Below are positions 31,841 through 39,018 of a stretch of 44,368 nt of DNA, one piece after another. How positions within the stretch are numbered: position 1 is the first letter of the stretch; each line of letters opens with the position of its first letter. The notes under the pieces were generated by a model that did no database searches, was not told where the DNA came from, and saw only the letters and a list, made by a program, of their open reading frames with translations. Origin of the DNA: Erysipelotrichaceae bacterium (GTDB lineage: Bacteria > Bacillota_I > Bacilli_A > Erysipelotrichales > Erysipelotrichaceae); NCBI GenBank assembly GCA_017432885.1, contig JAFRIE010000049.1, forward strand, positions 1 to 44,368, written 5' to 3'. The translations under genes and the position numbers were made by a program.

Positions 31841-31859
31841 TTGCCTTACGGAATATTTC

Positions 31860-31888
31860 TTGTAAAAGATTTCTGACAAGTGTATATT
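31860..31888 (+). promoter_or_regulatory. Promoter of the membrane-anchored hypothetical gene
   Basis: TTGTAA (31860-31865), 17 bases, TATATT (31883-31888). The start would fall about ten bases before the ATG at 31905, leaving no room for a normal ribosome site. Confidence 0.45.
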
Positions 31889-31904
31889 AAGAATTGCCTG
31901 AGAT

Positions 31905-32573
31905 ATGAAGAAGTTTCCATGTGTCATCGCGATCTTTCTGATCCTGCTGCTGGCAGGCGGTTTTACTTTTTCCGTGTATGAAGACGCTGAGGACAAGAGT
32001 TTTTCCCTGGATGATCTCTACGACTATCAGAAAGAATACAAGACGGAAGAGTTAAGTGTCTGTTCCGTGAATACGGCCAAGACTTATATGGACTATAGGA
32101 TGACCACTGTCGTTTCTTCAAGGCAGTACCAGTTTATGCATAACTACTGTACGGTAGACAGAAGAACCGGTTTCCTGTATGACGAAGAGGGATTCATTGC
32201 GGTCGCTTTGGGATCCTTCTACGGAGAGATCGGAGACCGTTATTACTTTACATTAGAGACGGGCATTGTTCTTCCGCTGGTCAAGGCGGAAGAGAAAGCC
32301 GATGAAGATACCAACAGCAGCGGCTGTTATCATGTAGAAGACGGCAGCGTCATTGAGTTCGTTATCGACTCGGATTATGCCCGGAACTATTTCTCGACCT
32401 ATTCCAACGGTCTGGTCCTTGACGGCAACTACAACAACTATTCTCTTTTTAGAGGAAGTATTGTTAAAGTCGAAAAGGTGCTGGAAGAAAAAAGAGATGA
32501 TATCGTGACCTACCAGATCAGCAAGGATCTGCCGAAACAGACCGATATCTTCCACTACGCTTCAGGATATTAA
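31905..32573 (+). CDS. Hypothetical secreted or membrane-anchored protein
   Basis: A 222-residue protein that I do not recognise. Residues about 4-23 form a hydrophobic N-terminal helix (signal anchor or uncleaved signal), so the rest should lie outside the membrane. That part is acidic and beta-rich, with many Tyr residues (YDYQKEYKTEE, YMDYRMTTVVSSRQYQF, YNNYSLFRGSIVKVEKVL). No lipobox, catalytic motif or sortase signal is visible. It stands alone, divergent from the tRNA genes, and is followed by a terminator that begins within its stop codon. Confidence 0.6.
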   Translation: MKKFPCVIAIFLILLLAGGFTFSVYEDAEDKSFSLDDLYDYQKEYKTEELSVCSVNTAKTYMDYRMTTVVSSRQYQFMHNYCTVDRRTGFLYDEEGFIAVALGSFYGEIGDRYYFTLETGIVLPLVKAEEKADEDTNSSGCYHVEDGSVIEFVIDSDYARNYFSTYSNGLVLDGNYNNYSLFRGSIVKVEKVLEEKRDDIVTYQISKDLPKQTDIFHYASGY

Positions 32574-32591
32574 GGTCGAAAGACCTTTTTA
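32572..32591 (+). terminator. Terminator overlapping the stop of the hypothetical gene
   Basis: Stem AAGGTC / GACCTT with a GAAA loop; the two A bases of the TAA stop form the first bases of the stem, and a T-run follows. Confidence 0.8.
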
Positions 32592-32599
32592 AATACTGC

Positions 32600-32605
32600 T
32601 ATAAT
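32600..32605 (+). promoter_or_regulatory. -10 element of the GNAT-miaA operon, leaderless arrangement
   Basis: A perfect TATAAT, then six bases (GGGAAT), then the ATG at 32612, with no ribosome site. The preceding terminator ends only nine bases upstream. Confidence 0.6.
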
Positions 32606-32611
32606 GGGAAT

Positions 32612-33100
32612 ATGCTGGGGATCAGAAAGACACGGATAGAGGATCTGGATGAAGTAGAAAAGATATTTCGTCATGCCCGGAAACAGATGGCCATCCACGG
32701 CAATCCCACGCAATGGGGAATTGACAGGCCGTCCATGGATCTGGTAAGAAACGACATTGCCCAAGGAAACTCTTATGTCGTATTAAACGACGGAAAGATC
32801 ACAGCAACCTTCGCCTGTATTCCCGGCATTGAACCGACTTATCTGGAAATCGACGGAGCCTGGCTGAACGACGATCCGTATCTTACGATACACCGTATCG
32901 CTTCTTTAAACGAAGTAAAAGGGATCTTCGATTTTGTAATTAATGATGTTTCCAGAAGACATGTTGATATTCGTATCGATACCCACAGAGATAACAGGAT
33001 CATGCGGCATCTGATCGAAAAGAACGGTTTCCAGACATGCGGGATCATCTTCGTCGATGATGGAACAGAGAGGATCGCCTATCAGAAAAGGGTGGAATAA
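32612..33100 (+). CDS. GNAT family N-acetyltransferase
   Basis: A 162-residue GNAT protein that transfers an acetyl group from acetyl-CoA to an amine or similar acceptor. RKTRIEDLDEVEKIF at the N-terminus, LTIHRIASL in the middle strand and RIDTHRDNRIMRHLIEKNGF near the C-terminus match the family's acetyl-CoA binding layout. The acceptor is unknown. It is the first gene of an operon with miaA, tcdA, an M3 peptidase and a nucleoside kinase, and is apparently translated from a leaderless message. Confidence 0.85.
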   Translation: MLGIRKTRIEDLDEVEKIFRHARKQMAIHGNPTQWGIDRPSMDLVRNDIAQGNSYVVLNDGKITATFACIPGIEPTYLEIDGAWLNDDPYLTIHRIASLNEVKGIFDFVINDVSRRHVDIRIDTHRDNRIMRHLIEKNGFQTCGIIFVDDGTERIAYQKRVE

Positions 33101-33103
33101 GTG

Positions 33104-33988
33104 ATGCAGAAGGTTCTGGTGATCATCGGTCCGACAGCGGTAGGAAAGACAGCCTTTGGCATCGAATGTGCCAGGTCTTTTCATGGCGAGATCATTTCCG
33201 GAGATTCGATACAGATCTACCGGGGACTTGATATCGGTTCCGCCAAACCCAACGAAGAAGAACTGGCTATGGCGAAACATCACCTGATCGACATCATCGG
33301 TCCAAAGGAAAACTACAGTGTCAGGCAGTTTCAGCAGTATGCCAGGGAATGTATCGAACAGATCCGTTCAGAAGGAAAACTGCCGATCATCGTCGGAGGA
33401 ACGGGCCTTTATATCAAGGCTGCCCTTTACGACTATGTCTTCTATGAAGAAGAGGAAGAGGATGAGTTGTTTGAAGATTTAAGCAATCAGGAACTATATG
33501 ACTGTTTAAAAGAAAAAGATCCGGCAGCGCTGGAAAAGATCCACATCAACAACCGTAAGAGGCTCGTACGCGCTTTAAACATTTACAACAAGCATCAGAC
33601 CGGGATCTCTCAGATCAAGGCACAGCAACAGCACAGATCGCTCTACGACTGCCTGATTGTCGGTCTTAGCGCTACACGTGAAGAACTGTATCAAAGGATC
33701 GATCAAAGAGTGGATCAGATGATCAGGAATGGTCTGGTGGAAGAGATCGCTTCTCTTTTGAAACAGGGCGTTACTTTTGACGATCAGAGCATGCAGGGGA
33801 TCGGATACAAGGAATGGAAAGAGTACTTTGAAGGAAAGAAATCAAAAGAAGAATGTATCGATCAGATCAAGAGAAATTCCTGGCATTTCGCCAAGAGACA
33901 GTATACTTTCTTTAAGAATCAGCTGGATGTCAAATGGTTCTTTGATGTAAAAGAAGCAAAACAAGAGGTAGAAAAATGGCTGAACTAA
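33104..33988 (+). CDS. miaA: tRNA dimethylallyltransferase MiaA
   Basis: A 294-residue enzyme (ATG at 33104; a GTG three bases earlier is possible) that adds a dimethylallyl group to A37 of tRNAs reading U-initial codons. The P-loop is GPTAVGKT, followed by ISGDSIQIYRGLDIGSAKP, GGTGLYIKA and the C-terminal QGIGYKEW...RQYTFFKNQ. AGGGTGG precedes the start. It overlaps the tcdA gene by 13 bases and follows the GNAT gene directly. Confidence 0.95.
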   Translation: MQKVLVIIGPTAVGKTAFGIECARSFHGEIISGDSIQIYRGLDIGSAKPNEEELAMAKHHLIDIIGPKENYSVRQFQQYARECIEQIRSEGKLPIIVGGTGLYIKAALYDYVFYEEEEEDELFEDLSNQELYDCLKEKDPAALEKIHINNRKRLVRALNIYNKHQTGISQIKAQQQHRSLYDCLIVGLSATREELYQRIDQRVDQMIRNGLVEEIASLLKQGVTFDDQSMQGIGYKEWKEYFEGKKSKEECIDQIKRNSWHFAKRQYTFFKNQLDVKWFFDVKEAKQEVEKWLN

Positions 33989-34686
33989 GCAGGATCGAAT
34001 ATCTGGTAGGAAAGGATGCCCTGGAGAGAATCCGGAAGAAGCATGTGCTGCTCTGCGGCGTCGGCGGCGTCGGGTCTTTTGTTGCGGAAGGATTGTGCCG
34101 TTCCGGACTGGGAAAGATCACTCTGCTGGATTATGATAAAGTGGAAGTTTCCAATCTGAACCGGCAGCTGATGACAAACAAAAACAACATCGGCAGATCC
34201 AAGGTGCAGGCTCTTAAGGAAAGGCTGGAAGAAGTCAGCGATACGCAAGTCAAGACCATCGAATCTTTTATCAACGAAGGATTCACTTTACCGGAAAGAT
34301 ACGACTATGTCATAGACTGCATTGATACTTTGAGCGGCAAGTTTGCCCTGGTAAAAGCCTGTCACGAACAGGGTGTTCCCGTGATCTCGTCCCTGGGTTC
34401 CGCCAGAAGACTGAAGCCTGAAAACATTACTTTAACGACGCTGGACAAGACCCGGAACGATCCGCTGGCGAAGGCTTTCCGCAGTCTGGTGAAGAAAGAG
34501 AACTACAGACACAAGATCGAAGTCGTCTATCCCGATACCCCGGCGATGAAGACGACAGTCGTTCAGGAAGGCAATACCAACAAAGAGAAATACCCTTTGG
34601 GTTCCGCCATCTTCATGGTAGGATCCGTGGGTCTTTATATCGCTTATGTCGTATACGACAGACTGATCAGGGAGGATAAGGAATGA
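33976..34686 (+). CDS. tcdA: tRNA threonylcarbamoyladenosine dehydratase
   Basis: A 236-residue ThiF/MoeB/HesA-type E1-like enzyme that cyclises t6A to ct6A on tRNA. CGVGGVGSFVAEGLCRSGLGKITLLDYDKVEVSNLNRQL is the ATP-binding signature region; YDYVIDCIDTLSGK follows. The length fits the TcdA/CsdL family. No other ubiquitin-like partner gene is near, which favours TcdA over MoeB or ThiF. It overlaps miaA by 13 bases and the M3 peptidase by four (ATGA), so two tRNA-modification genes are translationally linked. Confidence 0.88.
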   Translation: MAELSRIEYLVGKDALERIRKKHVLLCGVGGVGSFVAEGLCRSGLGKITLLDYDKVEVSNLNRQLMTNKNNIGRSKVQALKERLEEVSDTQVKTIESFINEGFTLPERYDYVIDCIDTLSGKFALVKACHEQGVPVISSLGSARRLKPENITLTTLDKTRNDPLAKAFRSLVKKENYRHKIEVVYPDTPAMKTTVVQEGNTNKEKYPLGSAIFMVGSVGLYIAYVVYDRLIREDKE

Positions 34687-36374
34687 AATTCAGTGAATTT
34701 AAATATGAACATCTGGACTATGAAGCATTAAAGAAAGAATACGAAGAAAAACTGGAAACATTGAAAAACAGCCGGGATGCCGGGGAATTCATGAAGGCTT
34801 TTGAGGAACTCAACGTCTTTCGGGGGCATATCGATTCCATGCGGACGATCTGTTCCATTCGTCATACCATCAATACGGCAGATGAATATTATGACAAGGA
34901 GAACGAATACTGGGATGAGACTTCTCCGCTCCTGCAGGCCTATGAAGTAGAGCTGGCTAAGACGATGCTGGAGAGTCCTTTTAGGAAGCAGACGGATATT
35001 CCTAAGGCTTATTATCTGAGTCTGGAGAATACCTTAAAATCCTTCTCGGAAGAGATCATCGAGGACATGCAGGAAGAGAACCGTCTGGTGACCGAGTATG
35101 GCAAGCTGAAAGCTTCCGCCAGGATCGAGTTCGATGGACAGATCTACAACCTCGCATCCATCGCCGTCAAGATGAACGACGATGACCGGGAAGTCAGAAA
35201 GAATGCGACGATCGCCTACAGCCGTTTCTTTGAAGAAAACGAAGAAAAGTTCGACGAGATCTACGACAGTCTGGTCAAGGTCCGGGACCGTATGGCGAAG
35301 AAACTAGGCTACGAGAACTTTACGCCTTTAGGCTACATTCGGATGAACCGTCTGGATTACGACCAAGACATGGTCAGAAAGTACCGCGATCAGGTCATCG
35401 AAGACATTGTCCCGTTGACTGTTGAACTGAGAAAGAGACAGGCCGCCAGGATCGGCGTTGACGCTTTGAAGTGCTATGATCTAAACTACCAGTTTAAAAC
35501 CGGCAATCCGAAACCGCACGGTACATTGGAAGAGCTGGTAGCGGCCGCCCTGCAGATGTATACCGAGATGTCGAAAGAGACCGGCGATTTCTTTAAGACC
35601 ATGACGGAGAACGAACTGTTCGATCTGCCTACCAGAGAAAACAAGGAGATGGGCGGATACTGCACCGGTATCTATGACTACCGGGTTCCGTTTATTTTCG
35701 CCAATTCCAACGGTACGGCAGGGGATGTGGATACTTTGACTCATGAAGCGGGACATGCCTTTCAGGCCTACTGCACGTTTAAAAACGTAAAGATTCCGGA
35801 CCTGATGTTTCCGACGATGGAATCGGCGGAGATTGATTCGATGTCAATGGAATTCTTTGCCCATCCGTGGAGTCATCTTTTCTTCAAGGAAGAAGCGGAG
35901 AAATATCACTATTTCCATATTGCCGATTCTTTAAGTTTCCTGCCTTACGGTTGTCTGGTGGACCATTTCCAGCACGAAGTCTACAATCATCCGGAAATGA
36001 GTAAGGAAGAGAGAAAAGCCTGCTGGAGAAGACTGGAGAAGATCTATAAGCCGGATGTGGATTATGAGGGATTCGATCTGCTGGAAAGGGGCGGATTCTT
36101 CTACCGTCAGGGTCACATCTTCCAGGCACCGTTCTATTACATTGACTATACCTTGGCTCAGGTCTGCGCGCTGCAGTTCTTTGTCAGGATGCTGAAGAAG
36201 GATGAGAACTGCTGGAAGGATTATGTCCATATCTGTACCCTTGGAGGAACCGAGACCTTTACGGAAATCGTCCGGGAAGCGAATCTGATCGTTCCGTTTG
36301 AGGAAGGATGTCTCAAGGAAGTATCGATCCGGATGAAAGAAGAACTTGACCGGATCGACGATACAAAACTATAG
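34683..36374 (+). CDS. M3 family oligoendopeptidase
   Basis: A 563-residue zinc metallopeptidase of the M3B/oligoendopeptidase F group, cytoplasmic, degrading short peptides. The zinc motif is HEAGH (H354-H358) in DTLTHEAGHAF. A third ligand Glu is expected in MESAEIDSMSMEFFAHP. The N-terminal helical part (FKYEHLDYEALKKEYEEKLE) and the C-terminal GGTETFTEIVREA are typical of the family. It starts inside the end of tcdA (ATGA), and the nucleoside kinase follows after 11 bases. Confidence 0.9.
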   Translation: MKFSEFKYEHLDYEALKKEYEEKLETLKNSRDAGEFMKAFEELNVFRGHIDSMRTICSIRHTINTADEYYDKENEYWDETSPLLQAYEVELAKTMLESPFRKQTDIPKAYYLSLENTLKSFSEEIIEDMQEENRLVTEYGKLKASARIEFDGQIYNLASIAVKMNDDDREVRKNATIAYSRFFEENEEKFDEIYDSLVKVRDRMAKKLGYENFTPLGYIRMNRLDYDQDMVRKYRDQVIEDIVPLTVELRKRQAARIGVDALKCYDLNYQFKTGNPKPHGTLEELVAAALQMYTEMSKETGDFFKTMTENELFDLPTRENKEMGGYCTGIYDYRVPFIFANSNGTAGDVDTLTHEAGHAFQAYCTFKNVKIPDLMFPTMESAEIDSMSMEFFAHPWSHLFFKEEAEKYHYFHIADSLSFLPYGCLVDHFQHEVYNHPEMSKEERKACWRRLEKIYKPDVDYEGFDLLERGGFFYRQGHIFQAPFYYIDYTLAQVCALQFFVRMLKKDENCWKDYVHICTLGGTETFTEIVREANLIVPFEEGCLKEVSIRMKEELDRIDDTKL

Positions 36375-36385
36375 AGGTCATAAAA

Positions 36386-38044
36386 ATGAAAGTGAATGTG
36401 AAAATACTGAATCTGAAAGGAGAAGTATTCTCCTTTGACGAGGGAACCAGACTGGAGGAGGTTTTAAGAAACGTGAAAGACCGTCTTCCGTATACTGCCT
36501 ATCTGGCGAAACTGGATAATGCCTACCGTTCCCTGACACATGTCATTACCCACGACAGCACGGTCGAGTTTCTGGACATGCGCAACGAAGAAGCCTGGCG
36601 GGTCTATCAGAATTCGCTGGTGCTGATCTTCATCAAGGCGGTACACGATCTGTTCGGAAAGAAAGTCCTGGTAACAGTCAAGAATTCCCTGAACAAGGGT
36701 CTGTATATCACCTCGACTCAGAAGCTGAATGAAGAGGATATCGTAGCCATCAAGAAAAGGATGATGCAGATCGTGGAAGAGGATACGCCGATCATCAAGG
36801 AACACTTCACCAAGGATGGTGCTCTGATCCTGGCGAGGAAACTGAAACTGGAAGAAGCAGCGAAACTGCTGGACAGCGTCACGAATCTGGATGACGTACA
36901 GATCTATTCGCTGGGGGATGAGACCCAGATCTTCTACGATTCCATGGTTCCTTCCACGGGCTATATCCGTCTGTTTGAGATCAATCTGTACCGTAACGGT
37001 ATCATTCTGGGCTTCCCGCATCCGGCCAATCCGGAACAGCTGGAGGAATACGAGGAACAGGAGCTGCTTTACAATGCCTTTTCCGAAGCTACCAAGTGGG
37101 GACAGCTGATGAACGTGAGCTTTGTCTGTGATCTGAACGAAAGGATCATCTACGATAAAGTCGACGAGATGGTACTGCTGCAGGAAGCATTGCACGAGAA
37201 GAAGATTGCGGATATTGCCGATATGATTAAGGAGAGGGGAAACCGTCTGGTTCTGATCTGCGGTCCCAGCAGCAGCGGCAAGACGACCTTCGCCAAGAGA
37301 CTGTGCATACAGCTGGGCGTCAACGGGATCCGTACGCTGTACATGGGAACGGATGACTACTACAAGGATCTGAAGGACAGAGTCTACGACGAGAACGGGG
37401 AAGCCGATCTGGAAAGCATCCGTGCCATCGATACGCAGCTGTTCATGAAAGACATCAAGGATCTGCTGGCAGGCAAAGAAGTCGATCTGCCACGCTACGA
37501 TTTTTCCATTTCCAACAAGGTCTACGGGGAAAGAATCACCAGACTGGAAAAGAACCAGATCATCGTCATTGAAGGCATCCATGCGATGAACGACCTGCTG
37601 ACGGAAGACATCGACGACAAGGAGAAGTTCAAGATCTACATCTCGCCGTTCACGCCGATCTCGATCGACCATCACAACAGGATCTCGACGACCGATGCCA
37701 GAATGTTGAGAAGACTGGTACGGGACTACAAATTCCGGGATTCTTCCGCCCAGAGGACCATCGGCATGTGGCCCAAGGTCCGCAGTTCCGAAGATGTGAA
37801 CATCTTCCCTTACAACTCCAAGGCGGATGTCTTCTTCAACTCCAACTGCATCTATGAGCTGGCTGTTTTAAAGAAATACGCGGAACCGCTGCTGAAGAGA
37901 GTAAAAAGAAACGAAGCGGAATACGGGGAAGCGCAGAGAATGCTGGACTTCCTGAAGTACTTCGATTCGATCTACGATGACAGTATCATTCCAAACAACT
38001 CGATCATGCGTGAATTCATCGGCGGATCGGTCATCGTCAAATAA
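36386..38044 (+). CDS. Nucleoside kinase with TGS/threonyl-tRNA-synthetase-like N-terminus
   Basis: A 552-residue fusion. The first about 60 residues are a TGS-like domain (KILNLKGEVFSFDEGTRLEEVL). A threonyl-tRNA-synthetase editing-like region follows (about 65-280). The uridine kinase/phosphoribulokinase domain starts with the P-loop GPSSSGKT (293-300), then YMGTDDYYKD, LPRYDFSISNKVYGERI and VIEGIHAMND. It probably phosphorylates uridine/cytidine, with the N-terminal part sensing or binding RNA or an amino acid. This architecture is known in Bacillota and Thermotogae. Closed by a terminator convergent with the DtxR gene. Confidence 0.88.
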   Translation: MKVNVKILNLKGEVFSFDEGTRLEEVLRNVKDRLPYTAYLAKLDNAYRSLTHVITHDSTVEFLDMRNEEAWRVYQNSLVLIFIKAVHDLFGKKVLVTVKNSLNKGLYITSTQKLNEEDIVAIKKRMMQIVEEDTPIIKEHFTKDGALILARKLKLEEAAKLLDSVTNLDDVQIYSLGDETQIFYDSMVPSTGYIRLFEINLYRNGIILGFPHPANPEQLEEYEEQELLYNAFSEATKWGQLMNVSFVCDLNERIIYDKVDEMVLLQEALHEKKIADIADMIKERGNRLVLICGPSSSGKTTFAKRLCIQLGVNGIRTLYMGTDDYYKDLKDRVYDENGEADLESIRAIDTQLFMKDIKDLLAGKEVDLPRYDFSISNKVYGERITRLEKNQIIVIEGIHAMNDLLTEDIDDKEKFKIYISPFTPISIDHHNRISTTDARMLRRLVRDYKFRDSSAQRTIGMWPKVRSSEDVNIFPYNSKADVFFNSNCIYELAVLKKYAEPLLKRVKRNEAEYGEAQRMLDFLKYFDSIYDDSIIPNNSIMREFIGGSVIVK

Positions 38045-38047
38045 TAA

Positions 38048-38074
38048 AAAACCGTATCGATCAATACGGTTTTC
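38048..38074. terminator. Bidirectional terminator between the kinase and DtxR genes
   Basis: A 10-bp stem (AAAACCGTAT / ATACGGTTTT) with loop CGATCA and runs of T on both strands. Confidence 0.88.
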
Positions 38075-38076
38075 TT

Positions 38077-38430
38077 TTACAGTTTCTTGATGGCTTCAAA
38101 GGTCTCGTCGGAGATGACATGCTCGATCCGGCAGGCATCTTCTTCCGCCGTTTCCGGCGATACGCCGATGCGGATAAAGAAGTCCGTCAGCTGGCGGTGT
38201 TTTTCATAGATCCCTTTGGCGATCTTCAGACCTTTTTCCGTCAGTGTAATATTGCCGTTGGCATCCACACTGATATAACCATCATTGCTGAGATTTTTCA
38301 TCGCCCGGGATACGGAAGGCTTGGAAAAGTTCATGTGCCTGCTGATATCGATAGCCCGGACGTTTTTATTCTTTAATGAAAGAATATGGATGGTTTCCAT
38401 ATACATTTCGGCGGATTCCTGAATTGTCAT
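38077..38430 (-). CDS. DtxR/MntR family metal-dependent repressor, short form
   Basis: A 117-residue winged-helix regulator. The recognition region is RAIDISRHMNFSKPSVSRAMKNL, followed by a wing (GYISVDANGNITLTEKG) and the dimerisation/metal site (H...EEDACRIEHVIS). The FeoA/SH3-like C-terminal domain of long DtxR proteins is absent. AGAGGT precedes the ATG, with TATAAT at 38450-38455 on its strand. It is divergent from feoA-feoA-feoB, and two palindromic sites lie in that promoter, so it most likely represses ferrous iron uptake when iron is sufficient. Confidence 0.85.
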   Translation of the reverse strand: MTIQESAEMYMETIHILSLKNKNVRAIDISRHMNFSKPSVSRAMKNLSNDGYISVDANGNITLTEKGLKIAKGIYEKHRQLTDFFIRIGVSPETAEEDACRIEHVISDETFEAIKKL

Positions 38431-38488
38431 AAGTAATACCTCTGTCTATATTATAATCCAAAAGCGGAAATACAATAAAAATACACTA

Positions 38489-38517
38489 TTGACAAGTTAG
38501 TTATCGCTAACTAAAAT
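38489..38517 (+). promoter_or_regulatory. feo promoter
   Basis: TTGACA (38489-38494), exactly 17 bases, TAAAAT (38512-38517). The first DtxR-type box lies within the spacer and overlaps the -10, so binding there should block RNA polymerase. Confidence 0.85.
38497..38514. promoter_or_regulatory. DtxR-type operator, box 1
   Basis: An 18-bp palindrome: perfect 7-bp arms TTAGTTA / TAACTAA around TCGC, similar in shape to DtxR/IdeR iron boxes (TTAGG...CCTAA). It overlaps the spacer and -10 of the feo promoter. Confidence 0.7.
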
Positions 38518-38526
38518 GATAATGAG

Positions 38527-38544
38527 TTAGTTATCGCTAACCAG
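38527..38544. promoter_or_regulatory. DtxR-type operator, box 2
   Basis: A second copy of GTTAGTTATCGCTAAC beginning exactly 30 bases (three helical turns) after box 1. It covers the predicted transcription start and ends against the AGGAGG ribosome site of the first feoA. Its right arm ends CTAACCAG and is less symmetrical than box 1. Confidence 0.65.
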
Positions 38545-38555
38545 GAGGCTTTGTT

Positions 38556-38768
38556 ATGTTGCCACTTACTTATGCGAATGTGAATGAAATGAATGTGATC
38601 AGAAAAGTCGGAGGGAATCCGGAAATCAAGAAACATCTTGAAGACATGGGTTTTGTGACCGGTGCAGTAGTTACTGTTGTTTCGGCAATCAGCGGCAATC
38701 TGATCGTCAACGTCAAGGACAGCAAGGTGGCTTTGGACAAACAGCTTGCCGGGAAGATCATGATTTAG
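38556..38768 (+). CDS. feoA: FeoA domain protein, first copy
   Basis: A 70-residue SH3-like FeoA protein (VNEMNVIRKVGGNPEIKKHLEDMGFVTGAVVTVV) that assists FeoB in ferrous iron uptake. AGGAGG is nine bases before the ATG. It shares the operon with a second feoA ten bases downstream; tandem feoA genes are common in Bacillota. Confidence 0.9.
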   Translation: MLPLTYANVNEMNVIRKVGGNPEIKKHLEDMGFVTGAVVTVVSAISGNLIVNVKDSKVALDKQLAGKIMI

Positions 38769-38778
38769 GAGGCTGAGA

Positions 38779-39015
38779 ATGAAGACATTAAGAGATGTAG
38801 CGATCGGGGATACCTGCGTAGTGAAGAAACTCCACGGAGAAGGCGCCGTGAAACGCAGGATCATGGATATGGGTGTTACCAAGAACGTCGAAGTTTATGT
38901 ACGCAAGGTTGCTCCTTTAGGAGATCCGATCGAAGTAACGGTCAGAGGATATGAACTTTCGATCCGTAAGGCCGATGCGGAAATGGTAGAAGTCGTGGAA
39001 GAAAAAGAGGGATAG
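38779..39015 (+). CDS. feoA: FeoA domain protein, second copy
   Basis: A 78-residue FeoA protein (TLRDVAIGDTCVVKKLHGEGAVKRRIMDMGVTKNVEVYVRKVAPLGDPIEV), closer to the family consensus than the first copy. It begins ten bases after the first feoA with TTTAGGAGG as ribosome site, and feoB starts three bases after its stop. Confidence 0.92.
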   Translation: MKTLRDVAIGDTCVVKKLHGEGAVKRRIMDMGVTKNVEVYVRKVAPLGDPIEVTVRGYELSIRKADAEMVEVVEEKEG

Positions 39016-39018
39016 AAA

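Noticed and set aside
36464..37675. A 403-residue minus-strand frame opposite the nucleoside kinase
   Set aside because: Shadow of the kinase coding sequence; compositionally odd and without motifs.
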